64,000 nt of DNA from positions 1,890,001 to 1,954,000 of the forward strand of contig NZ_CP045404.1 of assembly GCF_009363715.1 (NCBI RefSeq), in the 5' to 3' direction. Below are positions 17,669-27,331 of the stretch, piece by piece; positions within the stretch are counted from its first letter, which is position 1; the number at the start of each line of letters is the position of its first letter. Both the position numbers and the translations under genes were made by a program. Source of the stretch: Roseovarius sp. THAF9. Its GTDB lineage: Bacteria; Pseudomonadota; Alphaproteobacteria; Rhodobacterales; Rhodobacteraceae. A model generated the notes under the pieces. The model did no database searches, had not been told where the DNA came from, and saw only the letters and a program-made list of their open reading frames with translations.

Positions 17669-18340
17669 TCAATCCTCGAATAGCTCGGTTTGGCCCTCTT
17701 CAGTTTCTTCGTTCAGGTCTTCATCGCCTTCCCCCATCTGCGGCATGTCTCCGGGTGGAGGACGATTTTCCAGCAGGCCGGCTGCGCGCAATTCCTTGAG
17801 TCCCGGCAGGTCGCGGGCGTTTTCCAGGCCGAAGTGGTCAAGGAAATGCGGTGTAACCACGAAGGTCACGGGCCGTCCCGGCGTCATTTTGCGGCGTCCG
17901 AAGCGAATCCACTCCATTTCCAGAAGCTGATCCACCGTGCCGCGGCTGACGCTGACGCCACGGATTTCCTCGATCTCGGCGCGGGTGACGGGCTGGTGAT
18001 ACGCGATGATGGCCAGCGTTTCGATAGCGGCGCGGCTGAGCTTGCGGGTCTCGACCGTTTCTTTTTGCATAAGGAAGCCGAGGTCGGGTGCCGTGCGCAT
18101 GGCCCAGGCGTCGCCAACCTTGACCAGATTCACTCCCCGCCCTTCGTAGCGTTTGCGCAGGTGCACCAACGCCTCGGCAGCGTCGCAGCCATGCGGCATG
18201 CGAGCCTCGATTTCCTTGGCGGAAATCGGTTCCGCTGTGGCAAAGAGGATCGCCTCGCACATGCGCTCCTGCTCGGCCATTGGCGGGGCCTCGAACAGGC
18301 TTTCTTCCTCCGGTGCGTGTTGTTCGGTTTCGTCCGACAT
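17669..18340 (-). CDS. scpB: Segregation and condensation protein B
   Basis: ScpB is the winged-helix kite subunit of the SMC-ScpA-ScpB condensin that organises the chromosome. The 223-residue protein shows CEAILFATAEPISAKEIE, LSRAAIETLAIIAYHQPVTR and IRGVSVSRGTVDQLLE, then GRPVTFVVTPHFLDHFGL, all family blocks. N- and C-terminal ends are acidic and likely disordered. It follows scpA with a 7-base gap. Confidence 0.95.
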   Translation of the reverse strand: MSDETEQHAPEEESLFEAPPMAEQERMCEAILFATAEPISAKEIEARMPHGCDAAEALVHLRKRYEGRGVNLVKVGDAWAMRTAPDLGFLMQKETVETRKLSRAAIETLAIIAYHQPVTRAEIEEIRGVSVSRGTVDQLLEMEWIRFGRRKMTPGRPVTFVVTPHFLDHFGLENARDLPGLKELRAAGLLENRPPPGDMPQMGEGDEDLNEETEEGQTELFED

Positions 18341-18347
18341 GGGCCTC

Positions 18348-19136
18348 TTATCCTTTACGCCGCAATTCCAGCGGCGCGAAAACCTCGGACTGGCGCAGTT
18401 CGACCTTGCCCTCCTTTGTCAGTTCAAGCGCGGCGGCAAAGGTCGAGGCAGTCGCCGAGCGGCGGCGCGCCGGATCGGCGGTGAAGCCATCGGGCAGATA
18501 GGATGCGATATCAGTCCATGTGCCGGCAAAGCCGATCAGGCCGCGCATTCTTTCCAGCGCCTGTTCCAAGGTGAAAAGCGCCTCGCGGTCAAACGCGTAT
18601 GGGCGAAACTCATCCCTTGTGCGAATGCGCGCGTAGCCCTGCATCAGGTCGAGCAGCGTGGCGGTGTATTGCACGCGGCGAATGCGCGTGACGTCCTCGG
18701 GTAGGCCACGGGCAAAGAAATCGCGGCCAAGCTGGTCACGGCCCATCAGCCGAGCGGAGGCCTCGCGCATGGCTTGCAAACGCTCCAGCTGGAAGGCGAG
18801 GTGTGCGGCAAGCTCCTCGCCCGAGGGTCCCTCTTCGGTGGGGTCAGGCGGCAGCAGGAGGCGGGATTTGAGAAAGGCCAGCCAGGCAGCCATCACAAGG
18901 TAATCGGCCGCCAGTTCTAACCGTAGCGCCTTGGCGCGTTCGACAAAGGCGAGGTATTGTTCGGCCAGCTGAAGCACGGAAATCTTGCGCAGATCGACCT
19001 TCTGCGTGCGGCTCAGTGTCAGCAGCAGGTCAAGTGGCCCCTCGTAGCCATCCACGTCGACGATCAGAGCCTCGGCCGCCATGCGGTCGCTCACGCTTTC
19101 GACTTGCCCCATTTCTTCGAATGTATCTTCAGACAT
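18348..19136 (-). CDS. scpA: Segregation and condensation protein A
   Basis: ScpA is the kleisin that bridges the SMC heads. The N-terminal domain has DGYEGPLDLLLTLSRTQKVD and ADYLVMAAWLAFLKSRLLLP; the C-terminal winged helix has ASTFAAALELTKEGKVELRQ. The start ATG at 19136 (MSEDTFEEMG) overlaps the nagZ stop by 8 bases; a start 18 codons further up would lie deeper in nagZ. Length 262 residues fits the family. Confidence 0.95.
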   Translation of the reverse strand: MSEDTFEEMGQVESVSDRMAAEALIVDVDGYEGPLDLLLTLSRTQKVDLRKISVLQLAEQYLAFVERAKALRLELAADYLVMAAWLAFLKSRLLLPPDPTEEGPSGEELAAHLAFQLERLQAMREASARLMGRDQLGRDFFARGLPEDVTRIRRVQYTATLLDLMQGYARIRTRDEFRPYAFDREALFTLEQALERMRGLIGFAGTWTDIASYLPDGFTADPARRRSATASTFAAALELTKEGKVELRQSEVFAPLELRRKG

Positions 19137-20136
19137 TGCCCTGGCCGTGTAGCAGTTCGGCAAGCTTTGCCTCAAGCGCAGGAATGTCAACCGTTGTTGG
19201 GGTTTTCCGCGCCGCTAGGGCAGTTTCGGCCCGCCGCAGGGCGGCGGCGGCCAGCGTGCCGGTAGCGTCAGTGACCGCCTTCATCTCGTCGAATGTGCCG
19301 TTGCAATGCAGGATCACGTCGCAGCCCGCTTCGATCGACTGCCGCGACAGCGTGGCAAGATCGCCCTTGAGCGCTTTCATCGATATGTCGTCTGTCATGA
19401 TCAGGCCGTCAAAACCGATCCGGTCGCGGATCAGTTGCATCATTCGGTGCGAGGTCGTCGCGGGCGCTGCATCGCAGGCCTCATAGACAAGATGCGCGGT
19501 CATACCCATCGGCAGATCGTTGAGAGCGGCGAAGGGACGAAAATCGATCTCGGCGAGGGTGTCAATATCGGTGTCGACGACAGGCAGGTCGAAATGGCTG
19601 TCCACGACGGCGCGGCCGTGGCCGGGGATGTGTTTTACCACTGGCAATACGCCGCCGTCCAGATGCGCGTTGGCCACGGCGCGGCCAACCTTCGCCACCG
19701 TATCGGGATCAGTTCCATAGCAGCGGTTCTTCAGGAACGGGTGCGTTTGGTGCCCGGCGACGTCGACCAACGGCGCGCAATTGGCGTCTATGCCCAGTTC
19801 GATCAGTTCGTGCGCGATGATGCGGTAGCGCGCATACATAGCCTGTTCGGCGTGGTTTCCGGCCAGTTCGACCTGTTCCAGCGGCGGCAGCCACTCGCGC
19901 CAGATCGGGCCGCGCAGTCGTTGGACGCGCCCGCCCTCCTGGTCGATCAAGATGGGGGCGTTGTGATCCGCCGCCTCGCGCAAGCTGTCACAGAGCGCCC
20001 GCACCTGGTCCGGGTTGTCGATATTACGGGAAAAGAGAATGAAGCCGAAAGGACGGCTCGCGCGGATGAGCGCGGTCTCATCCAGCGTCAGTTCCGTGCC
20101 GGCCACGCCAAGGATCGTGGCGCCAAGCGTGCTCAC
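19129..20136 (-). CDS. nagZ: Beta-N-acetylhexosaminidase NagZ (GH3)
   Basis: NagZ removes N-acetylglucosamine from anhydro-muropeptides in the cytoplasm during peptidoglycan recycling. The GH3 signature KHIPGHGRAVVDSHFDLP and the nucleophile Asp in LIMTDDISMKAL are present, as are LIDQEGGRVQRL and RCYGTDP. The GTG at 20136 overlaps the TGA of the upstream SPOR gene (GTGA); a TTG seven codons earlier is the alternative start. It sits between a peptidoglycan-binding SPOR protein and scpA. Confidence 0.93.
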   Translation of the reverse strand: MSTLGATILGVAGTELTLDETALIRASRPFGFILFSRNIDNPDQVRALCDSLREAADHNAPILIDQEGGRVQRLRGPIWREWLPPLEQVELAGNHAEQAMYARYRIIAHELIELGIDANCAPLVDVAGHQTHPFLKNRCYGTDPDTVAKVGRAVANAHLDGGVLPVVKHIPGHGRAVVDSHFDLPVVDTDIDTLAEIDFRPFAALNDLPMGMTAHLVYEACDAAPATTSHRMMQLIRDRIGFDGLIMTDDISMKALKGDLATLSRQSIEAGCDVILHCNGTFDEMKAVTDATGTLAAAALRRAETALAARKTPTTVDIPALEAKLAELLHGQGNV

Positions 20137-21185
20137 CTTGTCACCACCGGGATGCAATCGGCCTTCTCGGCGACGAGGGCCGAGCAGAAGCGACGCGCAT
20201 CGCTGAGGTCGCCGAAGCCCATGGCCCGCAAGCGATAGAAGGTACGGCCACCGCTTTGCGCTTTCTGGATCACCCGCTGCTTATCGTCGAGATATTCCGC
20301 GAACTTGTCCGACAGCTTGCCCCATTGCTGTTCTGCAATGGCGGCGCTTTCAAAGGCGCCGAGCTGGGCCATGCGTGTGCCGGCGGGGATGGTGTCGGGG
20401 TTGATCTCGGGCGCGGCCTGCGCGGCGACGCTTGCGGCGACAGCATCCTCAACAGTGCTGACCTGCGCGGGGCGCGCCCTGGGCCGCAATGAGCGTCCAA
20501 GACCTTCAGTCACCTGTGTGGCAGTGGATTCTTCAGGCTCTGCCGCAGTCTCTTCTTCGGCGTCAGGCGCCGGGTCGGGGGCGGCGTTGTCAGTGCTGTC
20601 TTCCGTTGCAGGGGCAACCGGAGTCAGGGGGGCGACACCATCGGACAATTCGTCGGCCAAGGTGTTGAGAGCGGCCAGAGTGGCTGCGTCTTCGTCGGTT
20701 TCAACGGCATCCTCGGACTCGGCGATTGGAGCCACTTCTTCTGTTGCATCCTCGGCCCCTGTTGCCGGAGCGGCAACCGGAATGTCTGCCTGAGGCGTGT
20801 CCTCCAGGCTGAGTGTCAGCGGTTCCGGTGCCAGAACGAGCCGGTCCGCCGGCTGTGCCGCAGAGCCGTCGGCGGCCACGTCATTGACCGCAAGCCCCTG
20901 GTTTTCAGCCGTGGAGCCACCGGGGTTCTCGGGCTGAATACGCATCGGGCCTTCGGCGACGCGCACCACCGGCACGCCGCTGACATCGCGCGCGAGGATC
21001 TTGTAACCCCAGACTCCGATCCCGATCACGAGGGCCAGCGATATCGCCGCGCCTGCCATATTGGTGAATTTCTGAACTGATATCTGCCGAACTGTCCCCG
21101 TTTCATCGGAGACACCATGCATCTGTGCCATCGCTCGCCTCGCTACCTCCGGCGATACTTGGCCGCCGGGTTGGATTACTGCCAC
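20133..21185 (-). CDS. SPOR-domain membrane protein
   Basis: The protein has one membrane helix (ISLALVIGIGVWGYKI) after a short cytoplasmic part, a long Ala/Glu/Pro/Thr-rich periplasmic linker, and a C-terminal SPOR domain (MAQLGAFESAAIAEQQW, then GRTFYRLRAMGFGDLSDARR), which binds denuded glycan strands at division sites. The GTG at 21185 is 24 bases after the argS stop; an ATG at 21131 with a GAGGCG site is an equally reasonable start. The longer open frame upstream overlaps argS and is rejected. The linkage to argS and nagZ is typical of Rhodobacteraceae. Confidence 0.85.
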   Translation of the reverse strand: MAVIQPGGQVSPEVARRAMAQMHGVSDETGTVRQISVQKFTNMAGAAISLALVIGIGVWGYKILARDVSGVPVVRVAEGPMRIQPENPGGSTAENQGLAVNDVAADGSAAQPADRLVLAPEPLTLSLEDTPQADIPVAAPATGAEDATEEVAPIAESEDAVETDEDAATLAALNTLADELSDGVAPLTPVAPATEDSTDNAAPDPAPDAEEETAAEPEESTATQVTEGLGRSLRPRARPAQVSTVEDAVAASVAAQAAPEINPDTIPAGTRMAQLGAFESAAIAEQQWGKLSDKFAEYLDDKQRVIQKAQSGGRTFYRLRAMGFGDLSDARRFCSALVAEKADCIPVVTR

Positions 21186-21208
21186 GTCCCCGGCGCTGGC
21201 ACGGTTTC

Positions 21209-22954
21209 TTACCGCATCTCTTCGGCCGGAGTTACGCCCAAGATACCAAGACCGGCGGAAATAACAACGGTTACGGCCCGCGCAAGCGCAATTTTCGCCT
21301 GCGAACCGGCGATATCGGTCTCGTCGAGGAAGCGAAGCGCCGGCAGGTCGTTGCCCCGGTTCCAAAGGCTGTGCAGGTCACTGGCGAGGTCGTAGAGATA
21401 GAAGGCGACGCGATGCGGCTCGTTCGTGCGGCCCGCGATCTCGACCATGCGGGGCCATTCGGCGATTTTTTTGGCGACGGCCAGCTGCGCACTGTCCTGA
21501 AGCAGAGTGAGATCAGCTTCGGCCAGGGTGGTATCATCGACATCAATCCCGGCCTCACGCGCCTTGCGCATGACGGAGGACACTCGCGCATGAGCGTATT
21601 GCACGTAAAAGACGGGGTTTTCCTTGGATTGCTCCAGAACCTTGTCGAAGTCGAAATCGAGCGGCGCGTCGTTCTTGCGGGTCAGCATGACGAAACGGGT
21701 CACGTCCGGACCGACCTGGTCGACAACGTCACGCAGGGTGACGAAGGTCCCTGCCCGCTTGGACATCTTGAACGGCTCGCCGTCCTTGTAGAGCTTGACC
21801 AGCTGAGTAAGTTTGATGTCGAGCGGCACGCGGCCATCGGTGAGCGCGCTGACAGCCGCCTTCATCCTTTTGACGTAGCCGCCATGGTCGGCGCCGAAGA
21901 CATCGATCAGCGCGTCGAAGCCACGCTCGACCTTATCGTAGTGATAGGCGATGTCGGGCGCGAAGTAGGTCCAGCTGCCGTCGGATTTCTTGACCGGTCG
22001 ATCGACATCGTCGCCATGTTCGGTGGATTTGAAGAGCGTCTGTTCGCGCGGCTCCCAATCTTCGGGCTTCTTGCCTTTGGGCGGCTCGAGCACGCCTTCG
22101 TAGATCAGACCCTTGGCCTCCAGCGCGTCAAGCGCCTGCTCGATCCGGCCCGTGCCATAGAGGGACTTCTCGCTGTAGAAGACGTCCATCTGGACACCGA
22201 GAGCACGCAGGTCTTCGCGGATCAGATCCATCATCGCGTCGGTGGCAAAGTCGCGGACGTCTTCCAGCCAGACGGCCTCCGTCTGGCCGACATATGCGTC
22301 GCCCACCTTGGCCTTGAGCGCTTCACCGACCGCGATCAGGTAGTCGCCCGGATAGGTGCCGTCTTCGAAGGCGATTTCCTGGCCATGCGCCTCTAGATAC
22401 CGCAGGTAGACGGAGCGCGCGAGCACGTCGACCTGCGCGCCGCCGTCGTTGATGTAGTATTCGCGGGTGACATCGTAGCCCACGTAATCCAGCAGGCTGG
22501 CCAGCGCATCGCCGAAGACTGCGCCGCGGGTGTGACCCACATGCAGAGGGCCGGTCGGGTTGGCCGAGACGTATTCGACATTGACCTTTTTGCCCCTGCC
22601 CAGCTCGGACCGGCCATAGGCCTCGCCGCGCTCAAGCGTGGCGCGCAGGACGTCCTGCCAGAGCGTGTCGGACAGGCGCAGGTTCAGAAAGCCCGGTCCC
22701 GCCACTTCGGCGCTCTCGATCCGGTCATCGGCGGCCAAGAGACCGGCCAGCGTGTCGGCGATATCGCGGGGTTTTTGGCCAGAGGGCTTGGCCAGAACCA
22801 TCGCCGCGTTGGTGGCCATGTCGCCATGCGCGGGATCGCGGGGCGGCTCGACCGTGACGTTCGACATCTCAAGGCCGGCGGGCAGTTGCCCCTGACCCTG
22901 CATGGTATCGAGAGCGGCAAGCACACAGGCGCGGATTTCGGTAAACAGGTTCAT
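21209..22954 (-). CDS. argS: Arginyl-tRNA synthetase
   Basis: ArgRS charges tRNA-Arg. The class I HIGH motif appears as [15 protein letters not shown], preceded by VEYVSANPT; the KMSKS element is [13 protein letters not shown]. The N-terminal additional domain and the C-terminal DALR anticodon domain ([13 protein letters not shown] and following) are present. Length 581 residues is normal. It heads the leftward chain argS-SPOR-nagZ-scpA-scpB. Confidence 0.97.
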   Translation of the reverse strand: MNLFTEIRACVLAALDTMQGQGQLPAGLEMSNVTVEPPRDPAHGDMATNAAMVLAKPSGQKPRDIADTLAGLLAADDRIESAEVAGPGFLNLRLSDTLWQDVLRATLERGEAYGRSELGRGKKVNVEYVSANPTGPLHVGHTRGAVFGDALASLLDYVGYDVTREYYINDGGAQVDVLARSVYLRYLEAHGQEIAFEDGTYPGDYLIAVGEALKAKVGDAYVGQTEAVWLEDVRDFATDAMMDLIREDLRALGVQMDVFYSEKSLYGTGRIEQALDALEAKGLIYEGVLEPPKGKKPEDWEPREQTLFKSTEHGDDVDRPVKKSDGSWTYFAPDIAYHYDKVERGFDALIDVFGADHGGYVKRMKAAVSALTDGRVPLDIKLTQLVKLYKDGEPFKMSKRAGTFVTLRDVVDQVGPDVTRFVMLTRKNDAPLDFDFDKVLEQSKENPVFYVQYAHARVSSVMRKAREAGIDVDDTTLAEADLTLLQDSAQLAVAKKIAEWPRMVEIAGRTNEPHRVAFYLYDLASDLHSLWNRGNDLPALRFLDETDIAGSQAKIALARAVTVVISAGLGILGVTPAEEMR

Positions 22955-23002
22955 CGGACAATCCTTCGTTTCGGCGCCGGTTTATCACCCGGGCCGGTCG
23001 CG

Positions 23003-24850
23003 TCAATCCGCGCTGTCCGTCTCGGCGGACGCCTCGGGTGTCTTGTCCTCGCGCGGCGGGCCGAGCCAAAGAAGCTTGAACTCGCCGCCGGTCTCGACTT
23101 TCGAGGTTTCGGACAGGAACCGCAGACCGGTGGTCGGGCTGTGCGTGGCGAGGGGGATGCCTTCTTCGTTCTGGGCTGACCAGTCCTCCATCGTGAAGTC
23201 GTCGGTCATGTTGGTGGCGCGGACCTGCCAGTCTTGGACCATCCTGCTCGCCAAATCGGTATAGCCATAGCCCTGCGCCACGACGCGCCCGCCCAGCGAG
23301 GCGGGAAGCGCGTGACGCTTGCTGTCCTGCTTGGCGCGGCCAAGCTGGTAGACGTTCTCGCGCCCGAACTCCGGCGCGAGGTCGGTGGCGACCAGCGTGT
23401 TGTAGGCATCGTTGTCACTGAGCGCGAGAACGACGCCGTATTTCATGATCTCGGCGCTGTGCTCGGCGGCCTCGGACAGCACGTCGCCGAAGAAGGTCGG
23501 CAACCCGGCTTCGCGTGCGCTGCGCAGGCGCGCGCGGTTGGTGTCGGTGATCAGGATCGGCACCTCGAGGTCCTGAAGTGTTTTGGCGAAGGAGGTGGCG
23601 AATTGCGATCCCCCCGACAGCAGAACGCCCGGCTGCCCCTTGCCCGCCAGTCCCATGGCGCGGGCCAGCGGAGCCAGCGTGAAGCCGTGCAGAACCACCG
23701 TCGCGGCGACCAGCGCAAAAGCGAAAGGGGTGAGAAAGGCTGCGTCCTCGACCCCTTCGGCCACAAGCCGCTCGCCAAAAAGACCCGCGACCGCGACCAG
23801 CACGACGCCGCGCGGCCCGGTCAGCCCGACAAGCAGTCGCTCGCGGAAGGGAATGTTGGTGAAGGCCAGCGAGAACAGCACAGTCAGCGGGCGCACCAGC
23901 AAGATCACGACCGCCACCATTGCGGCCGCGTTCCAGTTGATCCTTTTGAGTGTTGCGACATCCATGCTGGCAGCCAAGAGGATAAACACGCCCGAGACCA
24001 ACAGGATCGTCGCGTGCTCTTTGAAGCGGCGCAGCTCGGTATAGCTGGGCAGGTTGGCGTTGGCCATGACTACGCCCATGACGGTGACCGCCAGAAGGCC
24101 ACTTTCGTGAAGCATGTAATCGGTGACCGCGAAGATTCCGAGCAGGATGGCGAAGAGCACAGGCACCTTCATGTATTCCGGCACGTACGCCCGGCGGAAA
24201 GCCTCGCTGAGAACCCAACCTCCGGCCCAGCCAAGCGCGCCCGCGACGACGATACCACGGATGATCTGCCAAGCCGCGAGGCCGAGGCTGCTCTCGCTGG
24301 CCGTGAGGACGACAACCTCGAACGCCAGCACGGCGGCAAGCGCGCCGATGGGATCGTTGACGATGGCTTCCCATTGCAACAGCTGCGCGGGGCGACGATT
24401 GAGACGCGCCTGGCGCAAAAGCGGTGCGATGACGGTGGGACCTGTGACGATCATGATGCCGCCGAAGACTGCGGAACTTTCCCAGCTGAGACCGCCCACA
24501 TAATGCAACGCCAGAGCGCTGCCGATCCAGCCCACGGGCGCGCCCAGAAGGACCAGGCGCTTGACCCCTTGCTCGGCCCCGCGAAGGGAGTGGAAGTCAA
24601 GCGTCAGGCCGCCCTCAAAAAGAATGATTGCAACGGCGATGGAAATCATAGGTCCCATGAGCGTGCCGATGTCGCGCGCGGGATCAAAAATGCCGAGGAT
24701 CGGCCCCGCGATGAGGCCCGCAGCCAGCATCAGCACGATCGCCGGCATCCGCAGTCGCCACGCCACCCATTGGGCTCCGACGCCGAGTGCCCCCACCAGC
24801 GCGACCGCCATGACCGGGTCGATCGCACCCTCCGTACCGCCAGTTGCCAT
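23003..24850 (-). CDS. Cation/proton antiporter (CPA1, NhaP type) with TrkA-N domain
   Basis: The 615-residue protein has about 12-13 membrane helices over residues 10-400, with the CPA1 Asn-Asp motif in EAIVNDPIGAL and the ILFEGGLTLDF block of NhaP-type Na+(K+)/H+ antiporters. A cytosolic Rossmann (TrkA-N) domain follows (ILITDTNRARLRSAREAG, then FFGDVLSEAAEHSAEI), a regulatory nucleotide-binding unit. The C-terminal 80 residues are soluble. It lies 3 bases after dgt in the same direction. Ion preference cannot be told. Confidence 0.88.
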   Translation of the reverse strand: MATGGTEGAIDPVMAVALVGALGVGAQWVAWRLRMPAIVLMLAAGLIAGPILGIFDPARDIGTLMGPMISIAVAIILFEGGLTLDFHSLRGAEQGVKRLVLLGAPVGWIGSALALHYVGGLSWESSAVFGGIMIVTGPTVIAPLLRQARLNRRPAQLLQWEAIVNDPIGALAAVLAFEVVVLTASESSLGLAAWQIIRGIVVAGALGWAGGWVLSEAFRRAYVPEYMKVPVLFAILLGIFAVTDYMLHESGLLAVTVMGVVMANANLPSYTELRRFKEHATILLVSGVFILLAASMDVATLKRINWNAAAMVAVVILLVRPLTVLFSLAFTNIPFRERLLVGLTGPRGVVLVAVAGLFGERLVAEGVEDAAFLTPFAFALVAATVVLHGFTLAPLARAMGLAGKGQPGVLLSGGSQFATSFAKTLQDLEVPILITDTNRARLRSAREAGLPTFFGDVLSEAAEHSAEIMKYGVVLALSDNDAYNTLVATDLAPEFGRENVYQLGRAKQDSKRHALPASLGGRVVAQGYGYTDLASRMVQDWQVRATNMTDDFTMEDWSAQNEEGIPLATHSPTTGLRFLSETSKVETGGEFKLLWLGPPREDKTPEASAETDSAD

Positions 24851-24853
24851 CGG

Positions 24854-26023
24854 CTATATTCCCTTTCTCTCGCTCACGTCGGCGTCGCCGCCCAGCAGCC
24901 GCGCATGAGCCTCGAGCGCGAACCGGTCCGTCATCCCCGCGATATAGTCGGCGACCAAACGCGCCAGCGCCGTTTCATCGGGGGCGCGGGCCACGTCGTG
25001 GCGCCACCGCCGCGGAAGAAAGTCGGGGTGTGACATGTAGAACGGAAACAGGTCCTCGACTACATTCGTGACACGCCTGCGCATCTCAACCACTTTAGGA
25101 GCACGGTACATACGCTTGAAAAGAAATGACCTTATTTGCTGAAGATCAGACCACATCGGTTCAGAAAAGCGGATCACGGGACGGCCAAGGTCGCGTACTG
25201 CCTGAGCGTTGGCCGGCGCGGCGCGCTGAAGAAGCGCGTGCGAGGTTTCGATCACGTCCGTGACCATGACGCCAAAGACCCGGCGCAGCGCCTCGTGCCG
25301 TCGGCGATAGGGATCGAGGCCAGGATACTTCGTATCCACTTCGCTGTAGCACGCGCCGACGACGGGAAGCTCGGCAATGTCGTCTTCGCTGAAAAGTTTT
25401 GCGCGCAGGCCGTCATGCAGGTCGTGATTATTATAGGCTACGTCATCGGCAAGTGCGGCCACTTGCGCCTCGGCACTGGCATATGTGTCGAGTTCAAGGT
25501 CGTGGCGGGCATCATAGTCGGCCAGCGCATAGGGCAGATCACCCGTGACAGGACCGTTATGCTTGGCGATGCCTTCTAGCGTGTCCCATGTTAGGTTCAG
25601 GCCGTCGAACTCAGCATAATGCCGCTCCAGCGAGGTGACGATGCGAATGGCCTGCGCGTTATGATCAAACCCGCCATACTGCGCCATCAGCGTGTCGAGC
25701 GCGTCTTCGCCCGTGTGGCCGAAAGGTGTGTGGCCCAAATCATGCGCCAACGCCACGGCCTCGGTCAGTTCGACATTCAGGCCAAGCGCCCCGGCGATCG
25801 TCCGGGCCACTTGCGCCACCTCGATCGAGTGTGTGAGGCGGGTGCGGAAATAATCGCCCTCGTGCTCGACGAAAACTTGCGTCTTGTGCTTGAGACGGCG
25901 AAACGCGCTGGAATGGATGATCCGGTCGCGATCCCTTTGATAACAAGACCGAAATGCGCTTTCTTCCTCGGCGTATAGACGTGCGCGCGCCGTTGCCGGA
26001 TCCGAAGCATAAGGGGTATGCAT
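24854..26023 (-). CDS. dgt: dGTP triphosphohydrolase-like HD protein
   Basis: The enzyme cleaves dGTP (or dNTPs) to nucleoside and triphosphate. HD-domain metal ligands are visible in FRTRLTHSIEVAQVAR and AVALAHDLGHTPFGHTGED, with a later conserved DDVAYNNHDLHDG. The N-terminal block FRSCYQRDRDRIIHSSAFRR is also typical. Length 389 residues matches the alphaproteobacterial type 2 group, which I recall as broad dNTPase-like. Divergent from the Fe-S protein gene. Confidence 0.93.
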   Translation of the reverse strand: MHTPYASDPATARARLYAEEESAFRSCYQRDRDRIIHSSAFRRLKHKTQVFVEHEGDYFRTRLTHSIEVAQVARTIAGALGLNVELTEAVALAHDLGHTPFGHTGEDALDTLMAQYGGFDHNAQAIRIVTSLERHYAEFDGLNLTWDTLEGIAKHNGPVTGDLPYALADYDARHDLELDTYASAEAQVAALADDVAYNNHDLHDGLRAKLFSEDDIAELPVVGACYSEVDTKYPGLDPYRRRHEALRRVFGVMVTDVIETSHALLQRAAPANAQAVRDLGRPVIRFSEPMWSDLQQIRSFLFKRMYRAPKVVEMRRRVTNVVEDLFPFYMSHPDFLPRRWRHDVARAPDETALARLVADYIAGMTDRFALEAHARLLGGDADVSERKGI

Positions 26024-26100
26024 CGCCTGTTTCCTTGTCGTCCTGTCCCAGCGTTCGTATATTCCATGATGAACGGCAAAGAAACCTTGAGGATCGCCAG

Positions 26101-26427
26101 ATGCAAATGCCCCCCAAAGTGACGCAACGCGCTTATGAACGCCTTGCTGAAATCGGTGCCGGCGAACAGGGTCAGGCCCTGCGCGTCGCCGTCGAAGGCG
26201 GCGGGTGTTCGGGCTTTCAGTACGACATCAAGCTGGACGCACCCACGGGTGATGACCTTGTTCTGGAAAGCGGCGATGGTCAGAAAGTCATCGTCGACAG
26301 CGTGTCCCTGCCCTTTTTGGCCGGGGCGACGATCGACTTCACCGAGGAACTGATCGGCGCCCGGTTCACCATCGACAACCCGAACGTGACCAGCGCCTGT
26401 GGCTGCGGGACGTCTTTTTCAATGTGA
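26101..26427 (+). CDS. A-type iron-sulfur carrier (ErpA/IscA-like)
   Basis: The 108-residue protein has the three conserved cysteines of A-type carriers: EGGGCSGFQYDIKLD, and SACGCGTSFSM at the C-terminus. Such proteins pass Fe-S clusters to apo-targets. It lies alone, divergent from dgt and convergent, with a 1-base gap, with the EamA gene. ATG 26101 is chosen; ATG 26107 would also work. Whether it is ErpA, IscA or SufA cannot be decided from sequence alone. Confidence 0.93.
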   Translation: MQMPPKVTQRAYERLAEIGAGEQGQALRVAVEGGGCSGFQYDIKLDAPTGDDLVLESGDGQKVIVDSVSLPFLAGATIDFTEELIGARFTIDNPNVTSACGCGTSFSM

Positions 26428-26428
26428 T

Positions 26429-27331
26429 CTATTCGGCAGGAACGGCTGTTTTCGGCGCGTGGATACGGACCTGGTCCCAGACCAGCCATGCGCCGGCTGC
26501 GATCATTAGGGCTGCGCCAAGAAACACCCCTGCCCCGGTCCGCTCGCCGAACGCGACCGATCCGATAGCGACCATCCAGAGAAACTGCAGGTTCATTAAG
26601 GGCGTGACCACGTAAGCCGGTAGCAGTTTGAGCGCGGCCACGAGAACCCAGCGCGCGGCAAACAGCAGCGCGGCGTAATAGCCGACCCACAGCACATCCA
26701 ACCAACCCATCGGCACGAATACGAAGGGCAAGGCAGCGCTCATAACGACCATCAGCGCGAGGTTCGGATAGAAAACCTGTGACAGAAGTCCACCCGGGTC
26801 TCGCTGGCCGATATAACGCGAGGCGACCATGGAAACCGCCCCCATCGCAACGGCAAGAAATGCAACAAAATGGCCTGCCCCGAAACTGTCCACGCCGTCT
26901 TGAAACAGCGCGGCCATCCCAAGGACGCCCAGGATCATCGCGCCCCAGACCTGCCCGCCCGCGCTTTCTTTCAGCATCACCCGCGACAGAAGCGCGGCGA
27001 GGACCGGGATGATGGCGATAAACAGGAACACCTCGGCGAAGGGCAGCAGCTTGAACGCATAGAAGAAGGCGCAAGTGCCGATGACGGTGGCGGCGGCGCG
27101 CAGGGCCATGATGCGTGGGCAACGGGTGGCAAGTACGCGTGTGGCGGCGGATTTGTGGCCCGCTGCAAGACAAAAAAGTGCGACCAGACCGCCGGAGAGC
27201 GCGAACATCTGGGGGGCGGCAAAATTGGTTGAAAAAAGCTTGGTGATGGCATCAGCGCCTGTGATCAGCAACGTGTAGATCACTGCCAGGGACACCCCCA
27301 AAAAGACCGCCTCGCGGCCACGGGCGATCAT
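26429..27331 (-). CDS. EamA/DMT-family transporter, last gene of the repeat-peptide unit
   Basis: This 300-residue protein has ten predicted helices in two EamA halves (MFALSGGLVALFCLAAG; VASRYIGQRDPGGLLSQVF; the C-terminal half ends GVFLGAALMIAAGAWLVWDQ). DMT proteins export metabolites, amino acids or small peptides. The start overlaps the TGA of the 358-residue protein by 4 bases (ATGA), so the two are co-translated. This linkage suggests that it exports a product of that system, but the substrate is unknown. Confidence 0.85.
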   Translation of the reverse strand: MIARGREAVFLGVSLAVIYTLLITGADAITKLFSTNFAAPQMFALSGGLVALFCLAAGHKSAATRVLATRCPRIMALRAAATVIGTCAFFYAFKLLPFAEVFLFIAIIPVLAALLSRVMLKESAGGQVWGAMILGVLGMAALFQDGVDSFGAGHFVAFLAVAMGAVSMVASRYIGQRDPGGLLSQVFYPNLALMVVMSAALPFVFVPMGWLDVLWVGYYAALLFAARWVLVAALKLLPAYVVTPLMNLQFLWMVAIGSVAFGERTGAGVFLGAALMIAAGAWLVWDQVRIHAPKTAVPAE